This document shows, piece after piece, positions 1 to 7,046 of a stretch of DNA of 21,045 nt. Under the pieces are notes generated by a model. It did no database searches and was not told where the DNA came from. It saw only the letters and a list, made by a program, of their open reading frames with translations. A program made the translations under genes and the position numbers. Each line of letters begins with the position of its first letter. The stretch's first letter is position 1. The DNA is from CAYWNK01 sp047639615 (GTDB taxonomy: Bacteria > Planctomycetota > UBA1135 > GCA-002686595): assembly GCA_047639615.1 (NCBI GenBank), contig JBLIOL010000056.1, positions 1 to 21,045 of the forward strand. Reading direction: 5' to 3'.

Positions 1-842
1 CCGCCTTCGCGGCCAACTCCGTGAGCTTCTTGCTCGAGGACGTCGACCTCGAGCTCGACCAACGTGACGCCTCCATCGCGACCGATGGCGACTCCTTCTT
101 CATCGTCTACAACGAGGAGTACTACGGAAACATTGGCAGTGGTGATTACGACATGTACATGCTCTCCGGTCACGTCTCGGAGACCAACAACAATGTCTAC
201 CTGGCTTTGTCCGAGCGTCACCAGAACATGTCCTTCAGTGGAAGCTCTGAGCGTTACGGTCAAGTCGGCACGAGGTGGACCGGCAGCCCTAACAGCACCA
301 GCGACGACGGCTGCGTGTTCTGGATGGACGGAACGAACCTCTCGACATCACATATCGAGGGTTTCCTGCTCGAGTCACCGACCTTTGACCTTGGTCCGGA
401 AACGGCTGTTGGCCGCCAATTCTGCGATGCCAACGCCAATGGCGGCTCCACCATCTATGCAGCAGACAACTCAAGCTGGGCATGGATGGAAGGCACTCAG
501 CAAATCAACTCGACCCACCGAGTGCGCTGCGTCGATGTAACCCTGAACCAGTTCGGCTACCTACTGGCTTCCCTAACCCCGGCCAACATCAACCTGCCTG
601 GTGGCAGCGCTGGCCGCCTTTGCATGACGGGCTCGGGTCGCTATACCAGCTCCGTTCAGTCCAGCGGCGCCACGGGCACCTTCTTGACCTTGGTGAACCC
701 GATGTCGATCCCCCAGCCCACGGGCAATGTCAGCGCCATCCCCGGCCAAACCTGGCACTTCCAGTACTGGCACCGTGACTTCATCGGCGGCGTGTCCACC
801 TCGAACTTCAGCACCGCCGTGCGCCTGATGTTCAACCCTTAG
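1..842 (+). CDS. Secreted protein with planctomycete-type C-terminal module (5' partial)
   Basis: The reading frame is open from the left edge (first full codon at base 3), so the N-terminus and any signal peptide lie outside the window; the GTG at 21 is probably internal. The visible 280 residues are rich in Ser, Thr, Asn, Gly and aromatics, as in beta-rich exported proteins. The first half has no fold I recognise. The second half begins at a Cys-Asp-Ala-Asn-Ala-Asn segment, passes through NQFGYLLAS, LPGGSAGRLCMTG and PQPTGNVSAIPGQTWHFQYW, and ends at SNFSTAVRLMFNP. I recall this spacing (paired cysteines, P-x-P-T-G, W-x-F-Q, TSNF at the end) as a recurrent C-terminal module of secreted planctomycete proteins; its role, perhaps sorting or surface attachment, is unknown to me. 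A hairpin terminator follows 20 bases after the stop. Confidence 0.8.
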   Translation, partial: AFAANSVSFLLEDVDLELDQRDASIATDGDSFFIVYNEEYYGNIGSGDYDMYMLSGHVSETNNNVYLALSERHQNMSFSGSSERYGQVGTRWTGSPNSTSDDGCVFWMDGTNLSTSHIEGFLLESPTFDLGPETAVGRQFCDANANGGSTIYAADNSSWAWMEGTQQINSTHRVRCVDVTLNQFGYLLASLTPANINLPGGSAGRLCMTGSGRYTSSVQSSGATGTFLTLVNPMSIPQPTGNVSAIPGQTWHFQYWHRDFIGGVSTSNFSTAVRLMFNP

Positions 843-862
843 TGCGAGTCTGACTCGATTCT

Positions 863-903
863 CGGGGCGTAGAGCAGGTAGGCCTGCTCCACGCCCCGCT
901 TTG
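863..903 (+). terminator. Hairpin terminator after the secreted-protein gene
   Basis: CGGGGCGT (863-870) pairs with ACGCCCCG (891-898), and GAGCAGG (872-878) with CCTGCTC (883-889). One A/C mismatch separates the two helices and the loop is four bases. A short CTTT follows. Stem strength and position, 20 bases after the stop codon, fit a Rho-independent terminator, although the T-run is minimal. The rest of the 842-1134 spacer holds only a 5-bp inverted repeat at 948-960 and no promoter I can defend. Confidence 0.6.
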
Positions 904-1133
904 ATCGTTGGCTGATACATGGTCGGTCGGCCCGCCCCCCCATGGAGTAGGCTATGCCTAGGAGCATGTCGCACACAGCCAACTTCGCGAGCCACGCGCC
1001 CTAATCCGCGATGCTGCGTTGCACCAAAACCCAAGTAGCTACGGTTACGAGGATCTTGGCGCGCCTTGCCTCGCGAAAAATGGCACATGCCTCGCAAACT
1101 CGGCTATGCGCGACACGCTCCTAGGTACTCACC

Positions 1134-2003
1134 ATGCGACCCATCTCCAACTTGCTTGCTCTCCTAAGCCTGGTCCTCGCCGCCTGCAGCGGCGGAAGCC
1201 AGAGCACTCCCGCCCCGGCCGGCTCGGGCCAGCTCTCTGTGCTGGTCACGGATGCCCCCTTCGAGCACGACATCGTTGAGCAAGCCCTGATCCGGGTCGA
1301 TCAGATACGCGTGCACGCGAGCCAATCAGCGGAGTCCGGCTGGCACACGATCTATGCGGGCGAGCCCCTAGCATTCGACCTCCTCGACCTACGCAACGGT
1401 GTCACGCGCACCCTCGTCAACCTGGCCGATGTGCCCGCTGGCCACTACGGCCAATTGCGCCTGCGCGTGCACAGCGGCTACCTGCGCCTGACCAACGGCG
1501 ATGAGTTCAGCACCGCCGACGGCAGCCTGAATCTCACGAGCACGGATAACAGCGGCTTCAAGGTGATGTTCGATCCGCCGATCCTGGTCCGTGACGGATT
1601 CAGCGAAGACGTGCTGCTCGACTTCGACCTGACCAAGACCTTCCGTCCAATCCCGGCCTCCGATCCCCTAAGCGCCAACTCCTACAAGCTGCATCCCGTG
1701 ATCCGCAGCGCCGTGCTGTCGGGCTCCGGGGAATTGCGCGGCCTGGTCACCAAGGCTTCCCAAGAGACTCTGGCACAGCTCCTGGTGCCGAACGCGTCCA
1801 TCTACTTACTACACCCCGGTGAAACGGACCCGGAGGAGAGCATCGTCTCCACCTCGAGCGACTCGAACGGCGGCTGGATGATCATCGGGCTAGCGCCCGG
1901 CAACTACGACCTGTTCGCGCGCAAGGGCGAGCTCAGCGCGAATTTCCCGGGAGTTGTAGTCAACGCCGGAAGCGCCACCGAAGTCAGGCTCGAGCTCGAA
2001 TAA
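1134..2003 (+). CDS. DUF4382-type lipoprotein with C-terminal carboxypeptidase-regulatory-like domain
   Basis: This 289-residue protein starts with a lipoprotein signal peptide (MRPISNLLALLSLVLAAC; lipobox LAAC), so it should be lipid-anchored in the envelope. Residues about 32-190 match the DUF4382 pattern: G-x-L-S-V-x-V-T-D-A-P near the start, then alternating strands (VEQALIRVDQIRVHAS) and a segment describing an object 'derived from' the leader, with DLLDLRNGV in the middle. Residues about 197-289 look like a carboxypeptidase-regulatory/CNA-B type beta-sandwich (SSDSNGGWMIIGLAPGNYDLFA). The function of DUF4382 proteins is not established; they are commonly exported. No Shine-Dalgarno is visible before the ATG, but the signal peptide fixes the start. 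The next gene converges, with 17 bases between the stop codons. Confidence 0.8.
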   Translation: MRPISNLLALLSLVLAACSGGSQSTPAPAGSGQLSVLVTDAPFEHDIVEQALIRVDQIRVHASQSAESGWHTIYAGEPLAFDLLDLRNGVTRTLVNLADVPAGHYGQLRLRVHSGYLRLTNGDEFSTADGSLNLTSTDNSGFKVMFDPPILVRDGFSEDVLLDFDLTKTFRPIPASDPLSANSYKLHPVIRSAVLSGSGELRGLVTKASQETLAQLLVPNASIYLLHPGETDPEESIVSTSSDSNGGWMIIGLAPGNYDLFARKGELSANFPGVVVNAGSATEVRLELE

Positions 2004-2020
2004 CGAGGTTGGTCGGTGCC

Positions 2021-2572
2021 CTACTCGCCCACGGCCAGCATGCGCACAGCGTCGATCCAGAGCTTCCCGGGAGAGCCCAAGTTGAGCTCAAACCGCAGCC
2101 TATCGGAGCGCGGGGAGAGCGCGACTTCACGCTCCACATACTGCCACCCCACGAGGGCTGGATCGTAGGAAGCCAGCTCGCTCATGTCCCCCGTCTTGGC
2201 GGACACGCCACCAGCCGACGCGGACCACTCGCAGCCCGCGCTCTTGATCCAGAAGCTGACCCTGTACTTAGATCCCGCCCGAGCAGGCAGCTCCTGGGCG
2301 ATGCCCGGTGAACGCCAGCCGGGTTCCCCTGAGCATTCCTGCACATCGAAGTGCAGGGACTGCTTGCCCTCTTTGAAGTCCGCCGAGTCGAAGCTCAGCG
2401 TGTAGCTGCCCCTGGGGATCGTCCCCGGCGTGTAGACCAGCCAATTGACCGGCAGCTCGTCGCGTACGGCCTCGAAGCCGCCGTTGCGGCCAATGGCAGG
2501 GTCCTTGGCCTGTTCGCTGAGCGGACTACAGGCCGCCAGTAGCAGCACGGCACAGGAGCGCTTGATGATCAT
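2021..2572 (-). CDS. Lipoprotein with carbohydrate-binding-module-like jelly roll
   Basis: This 183-residue protein opens with MIIKRSCAVLLLAAC, a short signal peptide with lipobox LAAC (Cys15 the predicted lipidated residue). The rest resembles a CBM4/9-type or galactose-binding-like jelly roll: NGGFE at the first strand, LPVNWLVYTPG, DFKEGKQSLHFDV, a central YRVSFWIKS strand, then GWQYVEREVAL and a closing LWIDAVRML. That order (N-G-G/S-F-E, 'gx.sl.', 'Y.vsfwik', 'W....', 'l.iDdv.l') is characteristic of these modules; the ligand cannot be told. There are no other domains, so it would act alone as a surface or periplasmic binding protein. GGAG stands four bases before the ATG. It lies downstream of sucD on the same strand, but a strong hairpin intervenes, so it is probably transcribed separately. 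Confidence 0.65.
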   Translation of the reverse strand: MIIKRSCAVLLLAACSPLSEQAKDPAIGRNGGFEAVRDELPVNWLVYTPGTIPRGSYTLSFDSADFKEGKQSLHFDVQECSGEPGWRSPGIAQELPARAGSKYRVSFWIKSAGCEWSASAGGVSAKTGDMSELASYDPALVGWQYVEREVALSPRSDRLRFELNLGSPGKLWIDAVRMLAVGE

Positions 2573-2620
2573 GATTCTCCAGGCTACCCCAGATCGCGAA
2601 TCATGGGCGCTACTACGCAG

Positions 2621-2673
2621 GCAGCCGCCACGCTCGCGAGAGCGTGACGGCTGCCGTCGAGGGCCGAAAGGCC
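2621..2673 (-). terminator. Hairpin terminator region after sucD
   Basis: The main inverted repeat is GCAGCCG (2621-2627) with CGGCTGC (2648-2654), and CACGCTC (2629-2635) with GAGCGTG (2640-2646), around a GCGA loop with one mismatch. A smaller hairpin GGCC-GAAA-GGCC (2662-2673) sits between it and the sucD stop codon. There is no T-run on the minus strand after the stem, so it may end transcription with help or stabilise the sucCD message 3' end. Confidence 0.5.
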
Positions 2674-2676
2674 GTT

Positions 2677-3570
2677 CTAGCTAGTAGCCAGCAGGCCGGC
2701 GTCCTTAAGACGCCCTTCCATCAGCTCGCCCAGGCGTGAGGGGCTAGCGCTCATGGTGACCCCCGCCTTCTCCATGGCAGCGACCTTATCGGCCGCCGTG
2801 CCCTTGCCGCCAGCGATGATCGCTCCGGCGTGGCCCATGCGCTTGCCAGGAGGCGCCGTGGCGCCGGCGATGAAGCCGACCATGGGCTTCTCAACCTCGG
2901 AGGCGATGTACTCAGCAGCGTCCTCTTCGGCCGAACCACCGATCTCACCGATCATGACGATCGCGTCCGTGTCGGGGTCCGCATTGAACTCCTTCAGCAC
3001 GTCGATGAAGTTGGTGCCGTTGACCGGGTCGCCGCCGATGCCCACGCATGTGGACTGGCCGATGCCGCGGGTCGTTAGCTGCCAAACAGCTTCGTAGGTC
3101 AGGGTGCCGGAGCGGCTGATCACGCCCACGCGGCCAGCCTTGTGGATGTAGCCGGGCATGATGCCGATCTTGCACTGGTCGGGCGTGATCACGCCCGGGC
3201 AGTTGGGACCGACCAAGCGCGTGTTCGAGCCCACCAGGGCCTCGCGCACGCGCACCATATCCATGACCGGGATGCCCTCGGTGATGGTGATGACCAGCTC
3301 GATGCCAGCTTCGATGGCTTCGATGATGGCGGCAGCGGCGAAGGGCGGCGGCACGTAGATCACGGAGGCGTTGGCCCCGGTGGTCTCGCGCGCTTCCTTG
3401 ACGGTGCCAAAGACGGGCAGGCCGAGATGCTCGGTACCGGGCTTGCGGGGGTTGACCCCGCCGACCATGTTGGTGCCGTAGTCGATGGCCTGCTGGCTGT
3501 GGAAAGTACCGGTCTTGCCAGTGAATCCCTGGCAGATGACCTTGGTGTCGTTATTGACGAAGATGCTCAT
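2677..3570 (-). CDS. sucD: Succinyl-CoA synthetase (ADP- or GDP-forming) subunit alpha
   Basis: SucD with SucC interconverts succinyl-CoA and succinate with nucleotide phosphorylation in the TCA cycle, in the cytoplasm. The 297-residue length is normal for the family (about 290). Residues 1-30 carry the CoA-binding start (TKVICQGFTGKTGTFHSQQAI). GPNCPGVITP (121-130), the switch region GYIHKAGRVGVISRSGTLTYE (140-160) and GEIGGSAEEDAA (208-219) are all present. GHAGAII (246-252) holds His247, the residue phosphorylated during catalysis. The start codon is 19 bases after the sucC stop, so the pair forms an operon. I see no strong ribosome-binding site, so translation may be coupled to sucC. Nothing in the sequence suggests loss of function. 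Confidence 0.97.
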   Translation of the reverse strand: MSIFVNNDTKVICQGFTGKTGTFHSQQAIDYGTNMVGGVNPRKPGTEHLGLPVFGTVKEARETTGANASVIYVPPPFAAAAIIEAIEAGIELVITITEGIPVMDMVRVREALVGSNTRLVGPNCPGVITPDQCKIGIMPGYIHKAGRVGVISRSGTLTYEAVWQLTTRGIGQSTCVGIGGDPVNGTNFIDVLKEFNADPDTDAIVMIGEIGGSAEEDAAEYIASEVEKPMVGFIAGATAPPGKRMGHAGAIIAGGKGTAADKVAAMEKAGVTMSASPSRLGELMEGRLKDAGLLATS

Positions 3571-3589
3571 GGCGTTCTGTGCTAGTGCC

Positions 3590-4762
3590 CTACTGGGCGA
3601 CGGCGGCGGTCGCTTCGCAGATCTTGCGGGCGGCGTCGTCTAGGTCGGTGGCGGGGATGATGGGCAGACCAGAGTTGGCGAGCAGCTCGCGGCCCTGCTC
3701 GACGTTGGTGCCCTCGAGACGTACCACCAGGGGCACGGTCAGTTCGATTTGCTTGACGGCTCCGATGACACCGTTGGCGATCACATCACACTTCATGATG
3801 CCGCCGAAGATGTTGACCAGCACGCCTTTGACCTTCTCGTCGGAGAGCAGGATGCGGAAGGCCGCTGCAACGTTCTCGGTGGTGGCTCCGCCGCCCACGT
3901 CGAGGAAGTTGGCGGGCGAGCCGCCGTAGAGCTGGATCACGTCCATGGTGGACATGGCCAAGCCGGCGCCGTTCACCATGCAGCCGATGCTGCCGTCGAG
4001 AGCCACATAGGAGAGGTCGTACTTGGCGGCCTCGATCTCCTTGGGGTCTTCCTCGGCCAAGTCGCGCAGCTCAACGATGTCGGGGTGACGGAAGAGCGCG
4101 TTGGAGTCGAAGTTGATCTTGGCGTCGAGGGCCAAGACCTTGCCGTCGTTGGTATGCACCAGCGGGTTGATCTCCGCCAGAGCGCAGTCGTACTCGCAGA
4201 AGACCTTGGAGAGGCCAATCATGAAACGTGCGCCCTCGTCCACCAATTCGGCGGGCATGCCGATGCCGGCTGCGAGACGCTTGGCGTCCTCTTCAGAGAG
4301 ACCGGTCTCCGGGGAGAAGGCTGCCTTCAGGATCTTCTCCGGGCTGTTTTCAGCCACGGTCTCGATCTCCATGCCGCCCTCGGAGGAGGCCATCATCACG
4401 GGCGTGTTCAGCTCGCGGTCGACGGCCACACCGAGGTAGTACTCGCAGGCGATGTCCGAGCCTTCCTCGACCCAGATCTTGCGCACCAGCTGGCCCTCGG
4501 GGCCGGTCTGGTGAGTGGTGAGCGTCATGCCCAGGATGGCGGCCGCCGCCTCGCGGGCCTCTTCCTTCGACTTGACCAGCTTGACGCCGCCGCCCTTACC
4601 GCGGCCGCCCGCGTGGATCTGGGCCTTGACGACGCAGATGTCGGTGGAGAGGGCCTCGTAGGCGGCCACGGCCTCATCGACCGTGGTGCAAACGCGCCCT
4701 TGGGGCACGGCGAGGCCGGCCTTAGCGAACAGCTGCTTGGCCTGGAATTCGTGGATGTTCAT
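3590..4762 (-). CDS. sucC: Succinyl-CoA synthetase subunit beta
   Basis: SucC supplies the ATP-grasp nucleotide-binding half of succinyl-CoA synthetase and part of the succinate site. At 390 residues it is full length. It begins with the typical MNIHEFQAKQLF. KAQIHAGGRGKGGGVKL (46-62) is the nucleotide-binding lysine and glycine loop. AEINPL (196-201) and LDAKINFDS (212-220) hold the Mg-binding Asn and Asp. Further on come NGAGLAMSTMD (264-274), FLDVGGGA (286-293), NIFGGIMKCDVIA (317-329) and RLEGTNVEQG (348-357). It is the first gene of the sucCD operon. A 12-bp perfect palindrome lies between the leader hairpins and the ATG, where a Shine-Dalgarno would normally be. I cannot tell ATP from GTP preference from the sequence. 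Confidence 0.97.
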   Translation of the reverse strand: MNIHEFQAKQLFAKAGLAVPQGRVCTTVDEAVAAYEALSTDICVVKAQIHAGGRGKGGGVKLVKSKEEAREAAAAILGMTLTTHQTGPEGQLVRKIWVEEGSDIACEYYLGVAVDRELNTPVMMASSEGGMEIETVAENSPEKILKAAFSPETGLSEEDAKRLAAGIGMPAELVDEGARFMIGLSKVFCEYDCALAEINPLVHTNDGKVLALDAKINFDSNALFRHPDIVELRDLAEEDPKEIEAAKYDLSYVALDGSIGCMVNGAGLAMSTMDVIQLYGGSPANFLDVGGGATTENVAAAFRILLSDEKVKGVLVNIFGGIMKCDVIANGVIGAVKQIELTVPLVVRLEGTNVEQGRELLANSGLPIIPATDLDDAARKICEATAAVAQ

Positions 4763-4764
4763 GG

Positions 4765-4842
4765 GATCGCGCGATCGGCCTTCAGGCCTGCGTTTGGTTG
4801 CCGCTTCGCTGGGGAAGCGGCGGGAGCTCAGCCCATTTGGGC
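4765..4842 (-). promoter_or_regulatory. Structured leader of sucCD
   Basis: Four inverted repeats crowd the 80 bases before the sucC ATG: the palindrome GATCGCGCGATC (4765-4776), GGCC-TTCA-GGCC (4777-4788), CCGCTTC/GAAGCGG around a six-base loop (4801-4820), and GCCCA-TT-TGGGC (4831-4842). The palindrome covers the position where a ribosome-binding site would lie. This could be an RNA leader that controls sucC translation or simply GC-rich spacer. No known riboswitch is recognised. Confidence 0.3.
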
Positions 4843-4884
4843 CTTAACGGCGACGAGTCTACTTACCTGCATCCGAAGGGGCTA

Positions 4885-4909
4885 CCGCCACAAGCTGTCA
4901 CTCTGGCGG
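4885..4909. promoter_or_regulatory. Operator-like inverted repeat upstream of the dCTP deaminase gene
   Basis: CCGCCA (4885-4890) and TGGCGG (4904-4909) form a 6-bp inverted repeat around 13 bases. It lies 20 bases before the ATG at 4930, in the divergent spacer shared with sucC. It could be a protein-binding dyad, but a match this short can arise by chance in GC-rich DNA. Confidence 0.2.
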
Positions 4910-4929
4910 AAGGTCGCTAGGCTTGGCCC

Positions 4930-6087
4930 ATGACCCCCGACGCCATCGCCTCCTCTCCGGGCGCCATTCTCGTGGACCGCGAGCTTAAGCTGCGCCTAGG
5001 GGACTGGATCCGGCCCTCCGCCAGTGCCAGCCCCTGCAGCCCCGCCCAGGTCCAGCCCGCCAGCCTCGACCTGCGCCTGGGCCCCATCGCCCACCGTGTC
5101 CGGGCTGGCTTCCTGCCGGGTGATATCCCCATCGAAACCCGCCTGGAGCGGCTCTCCAGCGGCACTTTGGACCTAGAAGGCGAGGGCGCGGTACTCGAAC
5201 GCGGCCTGGTCTACCTGATCAAACTGGAGGAGGAGCTGCACCTGCCCCCGGGCGTCCGCGGGCGCTTCAATCCGCGCAGCTCAACGGGCCGCTGCGACCT
5301 CTTCACACGCGTGCTGTGCCCGGGCCACCCGCGCTTCGACGAGGCCCCTGAGGGCTACTGCGGGCCGATCTGGCTCGAGGTCTCGCCGCTCTCCTTCCCC
5401 ACCCGTCTGCGCCGCGAGGACCGCCTCTGCCAGCTGCGCCTCTCCCGCGGCGAGCCGGCCCTGACCCGCGACGAGCTGCGCGAGTTCTACGCCCACACGC
5501 CCCTGGCCTTCGACGGCGAGCGCCCGATCGGCATGGACGAGCTGCGCTTCGATCACGAGGGCGGCCTGGAGCTCTCCGTCGGCCTACTGGACCGCAAGCC
5601 CGCCGGCTGGCGCGCCGCGGCCCACACGGACGTGCTCAACTTCGGTGAGGAGCACAGCAACGACCCCACGGAGTTCTGGGAGCCCGTACACGCCCCGAAT
5701 GGCCGCGCGATCCTGACCCCCAGCAGCTTCTACCTCTTCGCCAGCCGTGAGCGCCTGCGCATCCCGCCGACCCTGGCAGCCGAGATGCTGCCCGTGGACA
5801 TCGGCATCGGCGAGCTGCGCAACAACTACGCGGGCTTCTTCGACTCCGGCTTTGGCTGGCGCGAGGACGAGCATGGCAAGGACATCCCCGGCGGCACTCC
5901 AGCGGTGCTCGAGGTGCGCGCCCACGACGTGCCCTTCCTCGTCGAAGACGGCCAGGTCTTCTTCCGCATCCGCTTCTTCCGTGCCCAGGAACGACCCGAG
6001 GCCCTCTACGGTGTGCAGCGCCAGGGCGCTTCCTACACGGGTCAGGATCTCACCGCAGCGCGCTGCTTCCGGCCCTTTACGAGCTAG
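4930..6087 (+). CDS. dcd: 2'-deoxycytidine 5'-triphosphate deaminase, long two-domain form
   Basis: The enzyme deaminates dCTP to dUTP, feeding dTTP synthesis. At 385 residues it is about twice the usual Dcd length (near 190) and matches the long DCD_N/DCD_C type with two tandem dUTPase-like folds. The N-terminal half has QPASLDLRLG (42-51), RFNPRSSTGRCDLF (112-125, the phosphate-binding RSS motif) and EGYCGPIWLEV (141-151), where Glu150 aligns with the catalytic glutamate. The second half repeats the fold, with GELRNNYAGFFDSGFG (294-309) and EVRAHDVPFLVEDGQ (328-342). The start is taken at the first ATG of the frame; no Shine-Dalgarno is seen. The stop overlaps that of the convergent zinc-ribbon gene within one CTAG. 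The long form is familiar from Alphaproteobacteria; its origin here is open. Confidence 0.88.
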   Translation: MTPDAIASSPGAILVDRELKLRLGDWIRPSASASPCSPAQVQPASLDLRLGPIAHRVRAGFLPGDIPIETRLERLSSGTLDLEGEGAVLERGLVYLIKLEEELHLPPGVRGRFNPRSSTGRCDLFTRVLCPGHPRFDEAPEGYCGPIWLEVSPLSFPTRLRREDRLCQLRLSRGEPALTRDELREFYAHTPLAFDGERPIGMDELRFDHEGGLELSVGLLDRKPAGWRAAAHTDVLNFGEEHSNDPTEFWEPVHAPNGRAILTPSSFYLFASRERLRIPPTLAAEMLPVDIGIGELRNNYAGFFDSGFGWREDEHGKDIPGGTPAVLEVRAHDVPFLVEDGQVFFRIRFFRAQERPEALYGVQRQGASYTGQDLTAARCFRPFTS

Positions 6088-6965
6088 TCGAAGAGCGAAA
6101 AGGACAGCACGGTCAGCACATCCGCCAGCAAGTCACCACCCCATTCCTTGGGCTTGAACCACTGGCTCCGGCCCTGAAGGCTGAGCTCTGCGCCGGTTTT
6201 CTTAGCCTGCATGCGGCGCAGGGAGCTGGCCCCGCTGCCCCAGTGCCCCGTGCTCTGCTCCTGGCGCACGAAGGCCAGCACATCGCGTAGCTCGTCGCTG
6301 TCGAACCAGGTGCCGTGGTCCTTGCAGAAGTCGAGCACCACCCGGCTGGGGCGATCCTGAATTCGAAACTGACGCCGCAGCATCAGCTCGCCGCAACTCA
6401 GGCAGGGCAGGTACATGGGCCGCTGCCCGCCGCCGTCCCGGGAATCATCTGTGAGGCTGAGGGGTTTGACCGACGCCTTGACGCCTCCCGCCGGACTGCC
6501 TGCCGCACCGGCGCGCAGGCGCTGAAAAGTCTCGTTGCAACACCACAGGCCACCGCAACTTTCGCACTCCACCAGCTCGGTCTCATCGGTCACCAGCAGC
6601 CGCAGATCGCCCTTGCAGCCGGGACAGTGACCATCCCTCGGAAGCGGTGGCAGAGCCGTTGCCCGCAGGCGCACACCGCAGGCATTGCAGTGGCGGGTAT
6701 CGTCGGGCAGCCGCTGGAAGCACTCTGGACAGAGCAAGCTCTCCTGGCGGTCCTTCTCATCCAGGGCAGCCTGGCAGAAGGAGCAAGCCTCATCGGTGGC
6801 GGTAACCTTGCCACCGCAGCGAGAGCAGAAGAGGCCGCTGACCTTGACGTCCTTAGGAACCCCAACGGACAAAAGTGCGCCACAGGCGCACCTCACCCCG
6901 TCGCCCGGCTGGAGCGCCGTGACGTTTAGCTGACGGCGGCAGGAACTGCAGGCCAGCAGGTTCAA
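6084..6965 (-). CDS. Protein with five zinc ribbons, including zf-TFIIB-type units
   Basis: This 293-residue protein carries five consecutive two-knuckle zinc sites: C6/C9 with C26/C28, C47/C50 with C61/C64, C79/C82 with C93/C96, C114/C117 with C134/C137, and C188/C191 with C214/H217. The fourth and fifth (CESCGGLWCCNETF and CKDHGTWFDSDEL) resemble the zf-TFIIB family pattern, with C-x-x-C/H-G-x-W followed by D/N-x-x-E-L. The tail (WGGDLLADVLTVLSFSLFD) is hydrophobic. No catalytic domain is visible; a scaffold or nucleic-acid or protein-binding role is possible but not shown. The start is TTG: an in-frame TAA lies upstream, and AAGAGG sits seven bases before the TTG. It follows rpmH on the same strand. 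The stop shares a CTAG with the dCTP deaminase gene. Confidence 0.75.
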   Translation of the reverse strand: MNLLACSSCRRQLNVTALQPGDGVRCACGALLSVGVPKDVKVSGLFCSRCGGKVTATDEACSFCQAALDEKDRQESLLCPECFQRLPDDTRHCNACGVRLRATALPPLPRDGHCPGCKGDLRLLVTDETELVECESCGGLWCCNETFQRLRAGAAGSPAGGVKASVKPLSLTDDSRDGGGQRPMYLPCLSCGELMLRRQFRIQDRPSRVVLDFCKDHGTWFDSDELRDVLAFVRQEQSTGHWGSGASSLRRMQAKKTGAELSLQGRSQWFKPKEWGGDLLADVLTVLSFSLFD

Positions 6966-6972
6966 AGCTATA

Positions 6973-6978
6973 CCTCTT
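6973..6978 (-). promoter_or_regulatory. Ribosome-binding site fixing a TTG start
   Basis: On the minus strand AAGAGG stands seven bases before TTG at 6965. There is no ATG or GTG between the upstream in-frame TAA and this TTG, and the first zinc knuckle begins five residues in, so the site supports the TTG as the true start. Confidence 0.55.
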
Positions 6979-6999
6979 AGCGGCCCCCTAAGGGGCGCT
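6979..6999 (-). terminator. Imperfect hairpin between rpmH and the zinc-ribbon gene
   Basis: CCCC (6985-6988) pairs with GGGG (6992-6995) and AGCG (6979-6982) with CGCT (6996-6999), with a two-base bulge and a TAA loop. There is no T-run. It ends next to the ribosome-binding site of the zinc-ribbon gene, so it could be a weak terminator or could affect that site. Confidence 0.3.
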
Positions 7000-7000
7000 T

Positions 7001-7046
7001 AGATGGCCCAGCTAGATAGCCCAGCTAGATAGCCCAGCTAGATAGC
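7001..7046. repeat. 13-bp tandem repeat overlapping the end of rpmH
   Basis: The unit AGATAGCCCAGCT occurs at 7014-7026 and 7027-7039 exactly, at 7001-7013 with one change (G at 7005), and as a 7-base partial copy at 7040-7046. The partial copy lies in the last codons of rpmH, whose stop codon (7038-7040) is inside the array. Three units make 39 bases, a multiple of three. Confidence 0.95.

Noticed and set aside
573..1097. 174-codon minus-strand frame over the end of the secreted protein and the spacer
   Set aside because: It crosses the hairpin terminator, has no family resemblance, and is Arg/Gly/Ala-rich as expected for a shadow.
1019..1279. 86-codon plus-strand frame starting in the spacer before the DUF4382 gene
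   Set aside because: It overlaps the well-supported lipoprotein start in another frame and has no recognisable features.
3749..4933. 394-codon open frame opposite sucC
   Set aside because: It is antisense to a fully conserved sucC and has no recognisable domain; it also runs into the start of the dCTP deaminase gene.
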